Origin: an uncultured Chloroflexota bacterium
GTDB lineage: Bacteria > Chloroflexota > Anaerolineae > Anaerolineales > Anaerolineaceae
Length of the DNA stretch: 64,000 bases
Direction of reading: 5' to 3'
NCBI GenBank assembly: GCA_902786265.1
Contig: CADACE010000006.1
Location: forward strand, 1 to 64,000
Positions 42,664-50,925 of this stretch are shown here, piece after piece. The position numbers and the translations under genes are program-made. The notes beneath the pieces are model-generated. The model saw only the letters and a program-made list of their open reading frames with translations, was not told where the DNA came from and ran no database searches. Numbering within the stretch: the first letter of the stretch is position 1; every line of letters begins with the position of its first letter.

Positions 42664-43584
42664 TCAGGAAATCCACTTTCGGTAACCGCTCAGGAAAGCT
42701 TTCCCATTCATCGCTTTCTTTCCGGGTGCCTGCAGTTCATCCAGTACAAGCAGTCCGTCTGCAGCCGCGATCGCCGGATAACCCCTGACCACTGTCCTGG
42801 CTCCGGGCGCAAGCCGGTCTGAATTCTCAGCGGAATGAGCCTGATAAACCTTAAAGATTTCCCCGTCAATTTCAAACATAGCTGCAGGCCATGGATTGTA
42901 AGCACGGACCTTACAGCAGAGTGAAAAAACACTCTGAGAAAAATCCAGCATTCCGTCCTGCTTGCTGATCATACCGGTATAGCAGGCGCCTTCTTCAGGC
43001 TGCGCCTGAGGGAGCAGCGTTCCCGCCGCATAATCCGGGATCGTCTCGATCAGCAGTTTCGCAGCCAGATCCGCCATTTTTTGCGAAAGAGTGACCGTCG
43101 TATCATCCGGAGCGATCGTTATTTCTTCTGATTTGAGCATCGGACCGGTATCGATACCGGGATCCATCTGCATAATTGTAACGCCGCTCACCGTATCCCC
43201 GTTCAGGATCGCCGCCTGGATCGGGGAAGCCCCGCGCCATCGCGGAAGCAGCGAAGCATGCGCGTTCAAACAGCCAAGCCGCGAAAGCTCAAGCACATTT
43301 TTCCGAAGGATCTGACCGAAAGCCATCACAACGATCAAATCCGGATCCCATTCCTGAAGCTGTTCGATCGTACCGGGAACCTTCATCTTCTCCGGTTGAA
43401 TCACAGGAATGTCCAGCGCCAGTGCAGCTTCTTTCACAGCAGGCATAACGATTTTCTTCCCCCGTCCGGCTTCACGGTCAGGCTGGGTAACCACACCGAC
43501 AACATCAAAATGTTCAGCAAGAGCCTTCAGAGCCGGAACAGCGATCTCCGGCGATCCCATAAAAACGATTCTCAATTTTTCCAT
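42664..43584 (-). CDS. fmt: Methionyl-tRNA formyltransferase
   Basis: 306 residues from the ATG at 43584. RIVFMGSPEIAVPALKAL is the N-terminal Rossmann start, and NAHASLLPRWRGASPIQAAILNGD contains the formyl-transfer signature (HxSLLPxxRG) with IDTGPML after it. The C-terminal OB-like domain follows. It formylates initiator Met-tRNA with 10-formyl-tetrahydrofolate. The expected partner def (peptide deformylase) is not adjacent. Downstream panE probably shares the transcript. Confidence 0.96.
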   Translation of the reverse strand: MEKLRIVFMGSPEIAVPALKALAEHFDVVGVVTQPDREAGRGKKIVMPAVKEAALALDIPVIQPEKMKVPGTIEQLQEWDPDLIVVMAFGQILRKNVLELSRLGCLNAHASLLPRWRGASPIQAAILNGDTVSGVTIMQMDPGIDTGPMLKSEEITIAPDDTTVTLSQKMADLAAKLLIETIPDYAAGTLLPQAQPEEGACYTGMISKQDGMLDFSQSVFSLCCKVRAYNPWPAAMFEIDGEIFKVYQAHSAENSDRLAPGARTVVRGYPAIAAADGLLVLDELQAPGKKAMNGKAFLSGYRKWIS

Positions 43585-43608
43585 AATCCATCCATAACCT
43601 ATCCATAA

Positions 43609-43630
43609 CAAAAGGGCGCATGGCGCCCTT
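43609..43630 (-). terminator. Terminator after the pseudo-PP2C/FGE gene
   Basis: AAGGGCGC (43612-43619) pairs with GCGCCCTT (43623-43630) around a three-base loop; on the minus strand TTTTG follows. It lies 37 bases past the stop codon of the 43667 gene and 25 before fmt. Confidence 0.65.
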
Positions 43631-43666
43631 ATTGATTCACATCATCTGTTTACATTTCACCCTGAA

Positions 43667-45934
43667 TCAGGGACGCGGTCCGGGTTCGCCGGGACGCGGC
43701 CCGTCGGGCTGATCCGGTTCAATATTATCAGAAGCACCGGAAGCATTCGGCATCGCATCACCGGTATCCGGAACAATGCAGCGGAATCCGACATAATAAC
43801 TGCTGCTTTGGCTCAGATAACTGCGGCCGGCAGCACGCATATACGCCGCGAAATTATTCACCTCTGTAGAGGCACAGGAACCACCGCGCATCACACGGGA
43901 GCTTCCGTTTTCCGGGCCGACAGGATTGCTGACCGTTGTACCGCTCAGCTCAGCTTCAGCCTGCAGTGTTTGATAATAGTTGGTGCTGTACCAGGTATTG
44001 GTCCATTCCCAGACATTCCCTGCCATATCCATCAGGCCATAAGGACTTTCCCCTTTCGGGAAAGAGCCGACTTCAAACAGGTCATTTCCATACCCGTTTT
44101 CATCGACATAATTCGGGATATTGGCGAGCGCATTCTCATAATCCGGTTCTTCACTGCCCCAGGGATAGATCCGTCCGTCGGTCCCGCGGGCAGCTTTTTC
44201 CCACTGATATTCGGTCGGCAAATGGCCGCCGATCCAGGAGCAGAAGCGCTCCGCCTGTTCAACCGTCACATAAGTTACAGGGTATTTTTCCAGTCCCGGC
44301 TGATAAAGGGACATATAATAGCCCTGATCGCAAACACCGGCTTCTGCACAGCGCAGATATTGTTCATTGGTAACTTCAGTCTTTCCGATCCAATATCCAT
44401 CCAGATAGACCCTCAGCTGAGGGGCTTCTTCAGCCTCATCAGCATAAGGGTCTTCGTTTAGATTGGAGCCGAGCATGAAATTTCCGGCCGGGATGTAAAC
44501 CATTTCAACACCGCTGCGTTCATCGATATAATCCTCTTTGACCACAGTTTCAGATGTTTCCACTTCAGGTGCAAGTGTGGGATACGGAGTCGAGGTCGGC
44601 TGACCGTCAGCATTTTCCCCCTGCTCATCCTGAGAAGTTATATCAGCATTATCGGTCTCATTTGAAACCTCAGCTGTTTTTTCATTTGCAGCATATTGAC
44701 TTTCAATTTCCGCGACAGCTGTTTCCCTGATCACGGCTTGTGTTTCCTCCAGGTCAATAAAAACCGGAGTGAAGGTCGGATAAGGCGTCTGCGTCGGCCA
44801 GGCAGCTACGGTAGCAGCGACAGCCGCAGCTTTTTCAGCTTCCGCAGTGATCTCATAAACTGTCATGCTTTCGCGGACCCAGTCTACTGTAGGCGTAGGT
44901 GTATCTATCGGCTGGACAAGATTTCCGAGATATTTTGCCCGGAATTCTTCCGGAATGATGCCATATCTGGCAGCAGCCCATACACCACCGGCCAAAAGCA
45001 TCAGGACAAGAAGGACCAGTATGATGATCAGCGGCAGCTTATCTTTTTTCTTTTTCTCACCGTTTTCTGTCTGCGCCGTTCTCGGGCGGTTTTTGCGGAT
45101 CATCTCAACTTCTTTCTTTTCAAGGTTGAGATCTGTATCTTCCGGGCTGTCTCCGTCAACACGGATCATATTGTCCGTCTGATCGCCTTCATAAACGCGG
45201 ATCGCGGCGACAGAAGCGGGAACATTTGCTTTATCAAGAGATGAAGAACCCAACAACTGCTGGACAATTGTCCGTGGACTGTTATTTTCAACTGCTTCAA
45301 GGATTTCCTTTTTGCCGATAAATGTATCCAAAGAGGCACTGCACAGTAAAAGCGTATCACCGCCATGGACATCTATTCCATCATAGACATCCGTCGTGAT
45401 ATCGCGTTCTTTTCCCAAACTGACGGGAATGCTTTCTTTCTCTCCGCCGGAGCCGTTATCCTGCCCGGATTGTTCATCGTCCTCGACAGGCTGAGGATCT
45501 TCCGTGATCTGAAAAACCTTTCCATTGCGGATGATATATGCCCTGCAGCCGCCTACCGTGGCAATAGCGACCTTTCCATCCGTGACCGCTGCTGCGATTG
45601 CTGCCGATTCCATAGAATCGGACTGAACCTTGGCGTATTCATAGATTTCGTTGTTCGCTGTACGCATGGCAAGAGCCAGTTTATTGGCATCGACATAGTC
45701 ATAAGAATGAAAATATTCGTAAAGGATTTTTTTCGCAGTGAAACGGGCGCTGACTTCCGGAAATGAAGTGCCCTTGATTCCGCTTGCAAGGACATACAGG
45801 TTGGAAGATCCGACTGCTCCATCCGGCTCCTTTTCATAGAAGCATGAATATTCGGTGGAAAAATCGCTGCTTCCGTGGAATGTACCAGCATACCCGGCGG
45901 AATATACCTTCGTTTCGGGGTTGTTGTTTTCCAT
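43667..45934 (-). CDS. Membrane fusion of degenerate PP2C phosphatase and FGE/SUMF1-type domain
   Basis: 755 residues from the ATG at 45934, preceded by GAGAGAGAAC. Residues 1-250 have the PP2C shape, but each metal-binding Asp is gone: ASGIKG stands for ADGMGG near 50-55, GGCRAY for GDSRAY near 128-133 and CSAS for CSDG near 198-201. One membrane helix at about 300-322 is followed by a Thr/Pro- and Ala-rich linker. An FGE-sulfatase/SUMF1-type domain spans about 475-715 (MVYIPAGNFMLGS, GHLPTEYQWEKAARG, NVWEWTNTWY, RVMRGGSC, YYVGFRC). The catalytic cysteine pair of true formylglycine enzymes is not evident, so the outer domain probably binds a ligand. The tail is Pro/Gly-rich. Likely an envelope sensor whose inner domain binds, rather than dephosphorylates, phosphoproteins. 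Confidence 0.88.
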   Translation of the reverse strand: MENNNPETKVYSAGYAGTFHGSSDFSTEYSCFYEKEPDGAVGSSNLYVLASGIKGTSFPEVSARFTAKKILYEYFHSYDYVDANKLALAMRTANNEIYEYAKVQSDSMESAAIAAAVTDGKVAIATVGGCRAYIIRNGKVFQITEDPQPVEDDEQSGQDNGSGGEKESIPVSLGKERDITTDVYDGIDVHGGDTLLLCSASLDTFIGKKEILEAVENNSPRTIVQQLLGSSSLDKANVPASVAAIRVYEGDQTDNMIRVDGDSPEDTDLNLEKKEVEMIRKNRPRTAQTENGEKKKKDKLPLIIILVLLVLMLLAGGVWAAARYGIIPEEFRAKYLGNLVQPIDTPTPTVDWVRESMTVYEITAEAEKAAAVAATVAAWPTQTPYPTFTPVFIDLEETQAVIRETAVAEIESQYAANEKTAEVSNETDNADITSQDEQGENADGQPTSTPYPTLAPEVETSETVVKEDYIDERSGVEMVYIPAGNFMLGSNLNEDPYADEAEEAPQLRVYLDGYWIGKTEVTNEQYLRCAEAGVCDQGYYMSLYQPGLEKYPVTYVTVEQAERFCSWIGGHLPTEYQWEKAARGTDGRIYPWGSEEPDYENALANIPNYVDENGYGNDLFEVGSFPKGESPYGLMDMAGNVWEWTNTWYSTNYYQTLQAEAELSGTTVSNPVGPENGSSRVMRGGSCASTEVNNFAAYMRAAGRSYLSQSSSYYVGFRCIVPDTGDAMPNASGASDNIEPDQPDGPRPGEPGPRP

Positions 45935-46155
45935 GGGTTCTCTCTCTCTCAAATTAAACCATTGTCAGAACTATAAAAATAATTCCATATTCCATTATAA
46001 TACAATCCTTAAAAAAAACGAGAAAAAACTTAAATTTTAAGGAAGATTTGCTTAAAAATTGGGAAAACGATCAAAATGTCCGGACTCTGACACAGAACAA
46101 GCTGTATTAAAACTTCAAATTACAACTGTTTCCGGATCCAGTCAGCTTATCATAT

Positions 46156-47988
46156 TTAAAACCGTTTTTTATGATCCCGGATGCAGACAATAAACCGTCC
46201 GCTGTATTTTACGGCTTTCGCCTGACCGACACCTTTGACAGCACGGAACTTCTCAAAACTGTCCGGACGGACCTCAGCGATCTCCCGCAATACAGCATCA
46301 CTGAAAACCACATAAGCCGGAACATGCTGCTCATCCGCGATTTGTTTCCGCACCCTGCGCAAAGCTTCAAACAAACTGCCATCATCCTGATGCAATTCTG
46401 ATTTTGAAACTGTAAAGGCTTCTTCCGTTTCCTTTTCTTTCGGCAGACGAGCCCGGATCGGTTCATCAGCAGATGTTCCGAAGTCAGGCGCCATATCATC
46501 CGAAATCAGAACCGGATAATCGCCTTCTGTTTTTCTGAGCCACCCGTTCTGAGTCATCCAATCCAGGATCTGAAGAATACGCTCCGCCGAAAGATAGGAA
46601 AGCGCGCCATAACCTTCAGCAGAGATTAAGTTTTTTTCAGCCAATGCCTGTGTTTTCCGTCCCTTAAAGAAATCACGAAGCGTAAGCCTGCCGAAACTGC
46701 GGCGCTTATTCTGCAAATTCCGGACTGCGGTCAAAATACCCCGCACTTCTTTTGAAACATCCACCGTTTCATAAGACATCCTGCAGTTGCCGCAATGACC
46801 GCACGGCGTTGAGTTCTCTCCGAAATAGCGGAGGATCTGAACACGCAGGCATTCATTACCTGTCGCATAAAAAGTCATTTTCCGCAGCAGATCCAATTCA
46901 TGCTGAATGCGAAATTCCCGTTCCTCATCGCTCAGTTCGGTATTTTCTTCCAGAGAATTCTTGATCAGAAATTCATTCAGACGCACGTCCTGCCCGGAAT
47001 AAAGCAGCAGACAGTCCGCGGGAGAGCCATCCCTCCCTGCCCGTCCGGCTTCCTGATAGTACGATTCAATGTTTTTGGGCATGTTGTAATGAACAACAAA
47101 GGAAACATTGGATTTATCAATTCCCATTCCGAAAGCATTGGTCGCCACCATGATCTTTTTCCGGTCAAAGAGGAAATCATTCTGATTATCGGTACGTTCC
47201 TTATCCGGGAGCCCGGCGTGATAACGGGTAGCTGAAAAGCCATATTGGCTGAGGTCCTCACACAATGATTCCACATCCTTGCGGGTCCCGCAATAAACAA
47301 TTCCACTGTCATTGATATGCTGCTTCAGAAAACGGATCAGGCGTTTTTGCTTGTCTCCGTTTTGTACCTCAAAATTTAAGTTGGGACGGTCAAAACTGTT
47401 TACCTGTATCACCGGATTCCGGAGACCGAGAGACTCAACAATGTCCTGCCTTACCCGGACCGTCGCGGTTGCTGTATAAGCACCGACAACGGGATGTTTC
47501 GGGAGACTGTCGATAAAGGGTTTGATCTTCAGATAATCCGGACGGAAGGCATGTCCCCATTGAGAGATGCAGTGAGCTTCATCCACCGCGATAAAGGGGA
47601 TCGGATAATTATTACAAAAAGCGCGAAATGCTTCGGAAGTAAGACGTTCCGGCGCGACGTACATGATCTGATAGGCATGGCCGGCCGCCCTGCCAAGAAC
47701 CGTGCGCTGCTGTCCGGGCGTCAGGCTGCTGTTCAGGAATGCCGCCCTGATGCCGTATTCCTTGAGTGTCAGCACCTGATCCAGCATCAGGGAAACAAGC
47801 GGAGAAATGACCAGTGTCAAGCCTTCAAAAGTCAGAGAAGGGATCTGAAAGCAGATCGACTTTCCCGCTCCGGTCGGCATGATCCCCATCGCGTCTTTTC
47901 CGGAAAGGATTGCGTTGATCAGCCGTTCCTGTCCCGGACGGAAGCTTTCATAACCATAGGTTTGTTTCAATATTTCCCGCGCGTTCAA
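46156..47988 (-). CDS. recQ: ATP-dependent DNA helicase RecQ
   Basis: 610 residues, standard RecQ length. GIMPTGAGKSICFQIP is motif I, AVDEAHCISQWGH motif II and MGIDKSNVSFVVHYNMPK, YQEAGRAGRDG motifs V-VI. The zinc-binding region (CLRVQILRYFGE...CGHCGNC), winged helix and C-terminal HRDC domain (HVPAYVVFSDAVLREIAEVRP) follow. A 3'-5' helicase for recombination and fork repair. It sits 91 bases downstream of nnrD, same direction. Confidence 0.97.
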   Translation of the reverse strand: MNAREILKQTYGYESFRPGQERLINAILSGKDAMGIMPTGAGKSICFQIPSLTFEGLTLVISPLVSLMLDQVLTLKEYGIRAAFLNSSLTPGQQRTVLGRAAGHAYQIMYVAPERLTSEAFRAFCNNYPIPFIAVDEAHCISQWGHAFRPDYLKIKPFIDSLPKHPVVGAYTATATVRVRQDIVESLGLRNPVIQVNSFDRPNLNFEVQNGDKQKRLIRFLKQHINDSGIVYCGTRKDVESLCEDLSQYGFSATRYHAGLPDKERTDNQNDFLFDRKKIMVATNAFGMGIDKSNVSFVVHYNMPKNIESYYQEAGRAGRDGSPADCLLLYSGQDVRLNEFLIKNSLEENTELSDEEREFRIQHELDLLRKMTFYATGNECLRVQILRYFGENSTPCGHCGNCRMSYETVDVSKEVRGILTAVRNLQNKRRSFGRLTLRDFFKGRKTQALAEKNLISAEGYGALSYLSAERILQILDWMTQNGWLRKTEGDYPVLISDDMAPDFGTSADEPIRARLPKEKETEEAFTVSKSELHQDDGSLFEALRRVRKQIADEQHVPAYVVFSDAVLREIAEVRPDSFEKFRAVKGVGQAKAVKYSGRFIVCIRDHKKRF

Positions 47989-48079
47989 TTTTCTGCACCA
48001 TTGCCGGCCGCATCATACAGACGCAGCTGATTCTTCCGAAAAAATTTTTTCATAATGAAATTTGTTACCTGATTTCGCT

Positions 48080-48922
48080 TCAGCGTGAATAAAAGGTGAT
48101 TGCTTCCGGGACAGCATCCAATATGTCACCCGCCATAACAGAATATGAATTCCTGAACTTTTCGGCAGCGAGCAAGCCTGAGCGGGCATGGATCTCGGCA
48201 CCCAGCCAGGCCGCGTCAAAAGCGGGTTTCCCCTGTGCAGCAAAACCTGCGATGATACCCGCAAGGACATCACCGCTTCCCGCTACAGAAAGAGCTGAAG
48301 ACGCATAAGGCAGGATGACATAAAATCCGTCAGGCGAAGCGATCACCGTGTTTGCTCCCTTGAGCAAAACCACTTGCTGCCACTCCACTGCTTTGGAAAG
48401 CGCCAGATTCGCCCGATCCGCCTGCACTTCCGGTACATTTATACCGCATAACCGTGCCATTTCACCCGGATGCGGCGTTAATACACAATTCGCGGGAACT
48501 GTTTCAAACCATTGCGGATCCCGGGAAAGCAGGTTCAGAGCATCCGCGTCAAGGATGAGCAGTTTACTGAACATGGCAGCACTGTTGATCAGGGAAGGCA
48601 GCTTTTTTGCCGTCTCCGGGTCCGTACCCAGCCCCGGTCCGATGACCGTTACACAGTTATTGCGCTCCGGGACCAGACCGTCGGTAAAAGCCCGGCAGTT
48701 CCAGATGGCTTCGGTAAATCCGGGAGCTCCGCAGTTCCGCACGATTTCCGGCACGACCAGCTCCACCAACCCACAGCCGGCACGATAAGCCGCTTTTCCG
48801 CAAAGGATCGGCGCACCGAGATAATTTTCACAGCCGCCGACCACTGTCACACAGCCAAAACTGCCTTTGTTGCCATTTTCTGCCCGTTCCGGCAGGCTGA
48901 TCAATCTGCGAGTTTCTGCCAT
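48080..48922 (-). CDS. nnrD: ADP-dependent NAD(P)HX dehydratase
   Basis: 280 residues from the ATG at 48922, eight bases after AGGAG. GSFGCVTVVGGCENYLGAPILCG, VIGPGLGTD, CVLTPHPGEMARL and AGSGDVLAGIIAGFAAQG are the ribokinase-like NnrD signatures, including the ADP-binding GSGD. It repairs hydrated NADH or NADPH. The epimerase half (NnrE), often fused in bacteria, is missing here. It begins the nnrD-recQ pair. Confidence 0.93.
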   Translation of the reverse strand: MAETRRLISLPERAENGNKGSFGCVTVVGGCENYLGAPILCGKAAYRAGCGLVELVVPEIVRNCGAPGFTEAIWNCRAFTDGLVPERNNCVTVIGPGLGTDPETAKKLPSLINSAAMFSKLLILDADALNLLSRDPQWFETVPANCVLTPHPGEMARLCGINVPEVQADRANLALSKAVEWQQVVLLKGANTVIASPDGFYVILPYASSALSVAGSGDVLAGIIAGFAAQGKPAFDAAWLGAEIHARSGLLAAEKFRNSYSVMAGDILDAVPEAITFYSR

Positions 48923-48992
48923 TTCACCACTCCTGAGTAATCTTTTCCCGTTATCTCCATCCGGATCCGCCATCTCTCTTCAGAGACATCGA

Positions 48993-49511
48993 TCAGTTAT
49001 CCGGGGTCCGGCGTTCCAATTCCTGTTCCTCTTCCCGAATCGGATCAGGATTCATGACTGCCCATTTACGATACAAAAATATCACTGCCGCCGCCGCTGC
49101 CAGCGCGGGAATAATAAAAATACCGATAAAAGACGGCAGCAGAACTTCCAAAGTCTCTTTATCATACATAAAAACCATCGCGATGATGAAGATCAGCGTA
49201 ATAACCGGGACCATTACACAGGCAATCAGAACAACCTTCTTTTTTTTGATAACACGGAAAAGCAATGCAGCGACGCCGGCACAAAGTACAGCCGGAACAG
49301 CGATGCCAAGAATATTTTTGGCTGTACGGGAAAAGGAAGGGAAAAGGCTCTCAAAAAGCATCGTCAGCCTGTTGCTGATGATAAAGTACACAAACAGCAA
49401 AGCAACACCAAGGAAAAAAGCATACATGAAATCGAGATTCTGCAGATTTCCGTTTCTGGTAAAGAGGAACATCTGTTTCCACGAAACTTTTGAAGGGTCT
49501 TTTTCTTTCAT
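48993..49511 (-). CDS. Uncharacterised four-helix membrane protein
   Basis: 172 residues from the ATG at 49511 (GGATGAGA just before it). An earlier ATG at 49541 lies inside the terminator hairpin and is less likely; one at 49517 is possible. Four hydrophobic helices (for example FMYAFFLGVALLFVYFII and VVLIACVMVPVITLIFIIAM) and a charged C-terminal tail (PIREEEQELERRTP). No recognised family. It may be expressed by read-through from the ABC transporter operon above or from its own promoter. Confidence 0.65.
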   Translation of the reverse strand: MKEKDPSKVSWKQMFLFTRNGNLQNLDFMYAFFLGVALLFVYFIISNRLTMLFESLFPSFSRTAKNILGIAVPAVLCAGVAALLFRVIKKKKVVLIACVMVPVITLIFIIAMVFMYDKETLEVLLPSFIGIFIIPALAAAAAVIFLYRKWAVMNPDPIREEEQELERRTPDN

Positions 49512-49525
49512 TCTCATCCGTAAAA

Positions 49526-49557
49526 TATCCGGCACGGGCATCCGCCCGCACCGGATA
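49526..49557 (-). terminator. Terminator after the ABC substrate-binding gene
   Basis: On the minus strand TATCCGGTGCGGGC pairs with GCCCGTGCCGGATA, 14 pairs with two G-T pairs, around GGAT, followed by TTTT. It lies 43 bases past the stop codon of the 49600 gene. Confidence 0.85.
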
Positions 49558-49599
49558 TACTTTTATATCATTTCCGATATATCATTGACAATGCAAATG

Positions 49600-50799
49600 C
49601 TATTTGAGCTCTTCGGCAAAATAGTTATAGAAGTCAACGACATCCAGATAATTGTAATTCACAAATTCCAGATCAGTAGCAAGAAGGTTCATATCATCCA
49701 GACTGTACTGGTTCCAGCCCATGGCATCAACACCGGTGCGGGTCGGGTAGCAGCCCATGCGTTTCACCCAGGCATCATACCCGGCGCCTTCACCGTTTTC
49801 GCCGCCCATGATGAACATCGTGAACAGGCGGGCAGCAGCCGGATTGTCGGATTTGGAGAACTGGTAGACATATTTTGTCTTGCCGACGCCATTGAAAGAC
49901 ATACCGCGGACGATATCAACAGTTTCACCGAGATCAAGCGCGTCGCCGTGCTTCAGGCTGGAAGCGAAACCGATCGTCGGATTTTCAGCGGTGGATTCAT
50001 TGACAGCAGCGATAATTTCGTCACCGTCATTATTTTCAACATAACCGGTCTGCAGGAAGCGGTAGATCCATTCATAACCGGCGTTGTTCTCTTCAACACC
50101 CATGTCATCCGGATAGGTATATTCAAGATCCACGCCATATTTTGCCTTATAATCGGCTTCCAGCTGATCCGCATGATGAACCATATTGGTCAGCAGAGAA
50201 GACAGAGACAGGTTGGAAATCGGATGGGTAATGATCGTATAAACAGGAGTACCGTCCTCTTTCAATTCGACAAAATCCCACCAGTTATTGATCGGGCAGC
50301 CATCCGGGAAAGCAGTGGTATTGTAATACCAGACATCACCTTCGATAGTGATCGGCAGGCCATATGCCGCATAATTCGGATCCAGATCAGTAATGGCATC
50401 AGGATAATAAGCGGTCACATATCCTTTCTTGTACCAGTCAAGGTAAATGCTGCCGGTGGAGTCACTCATGATAATGACATCCACATACGGGGAGCCTTCG
50501 TATTCAAGCGGGATCTTTTCTTCAAGTGCGTCGGCTTTGATCTTGGTACCTTCAACCGTGATGCCCGGATAGGCTTCCATGAACAAAGATGCGGACTTGG
50601 AGACGGAGCTGCTGTTGGAATAAGCTACCAGCGTCTTGCCTTCGGCTGCTTCCTTCAGGGCTTCCTGATACAATTCATCCATGCTCATATGGACGTAATC
50701 GCTCTCGTCTTTGACGACGAGTTCCGCCTGCGCCTGGACGGACATTGCTGCCGCAAGAACCATCACAACCACGAGTACGACATTCAACAATTTCTTCAT
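49600..50799 (-). CDS. ABC transporter substrate-binding protein (Fe3+/2-aminoethylphosphonate type)
   Basis: 399 residues. A signal peptide (LLNVVLVVVMVLAAAMSVQAQA) is present without a lipobox cysteine, so the mature protein is free or held otherwise, which is notable beside an lgt-bearing genome. LVAYSNSSSVSKSASLFMEAYPGITVEG, PYVDVIIMSDSTG and YGLPITIEGDVWYYNTTAFP fit the type II binding-protein family used by Fe3+ and polyamine/phosphonate importers. Ligand residues cannot be assigned. It has its own -10 box and palindrome upstream and follows the permease by 126 bases. Confidence 0.88.
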   Translation of the reverse strand: MKKLLNVVLVVVMVLAAAMSVQAQAELVVKDESDYVHMSMDELYQEALKEAAEGKTLVAYSNSSSVSKSASLFMEAYPGITVEGTKIKADALEEKIPLEYEGSPYVDVIIMSDSTGSIYLDWYKKGYVTAYYPDAITDLDPNYAAYGLPITIEGDVWYYNTTAFPDGCPINNWWDFVELKEDGTPVYTIITHPISNLSLSSLLTNMVHHADQLEADYKAKYGVDLEYTYPDDMGVEENNAGYEWIYRFLQTGYVENNDGDEIIAAVNESTAENPTIGFASSLKHGDALDLGETVDIVRGMSFNGVGKTKYVYQFSKSDNPAAARLFTMFIMGGENGEGAGYDAWVKRMGCYPTRTGVDAMGWNQYSLDDMNLLATDLEFVNYNYLDVVDFYNYFAEELK

Positions 50800-50823
50800 G
50801 ATTTTTCTCCTTTGTTTTAATCA

Positions 50824-50844
50824 ACTCTGTACAGAGTCATTATA
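50824..50844 (-). promoter_or_regulatory. Internal promoter with 14-base palindrome
   Basis: ACTCTGTACAGAGT (50824-50837) is a perfect palindrome placed where transcription would begin after TATAAT (50839-50844) on the minus strand. A repressor bound here would block extra expression of the substrate-binding gene. The -35 is weak. Confidence 0.5.
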
Positions 50845-50869
50845 CCCTAAGACTGCAATCAACATCAGT

Positions 50870-50909
50870 GACCGGTTTGTCGGATCAGAATAGAGTCAGC
50901 AAACCGGTC
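50870..50909. other. Inverted repeat between permease and binding-protein genes
   Basis: GACCGGTTTG (50870-50879) and CAAACCGGTC (50900-50909) pair exactly around 20 bases. Without a T-run it could be a stabilising or processing stem that sets different message levels for permease and binding protein, or an operator. Confidence 0.5.
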
Positions 50910-50925
50910 TTCGTCACCTTTACAC

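Noticed and set aside
43667..45934. Active formylglycine-generating enzyme
   Set aside because: The paired catalytic cysteines of true FGE are not evident and no sulfatase gene is nearby; the domain is probably a binding module.
48993..49541. Start of the small membrane protein at 49541
   Set aside because: That ATG lies inside the terminator hairpin; starts at 49517 or 49511 are better placed.
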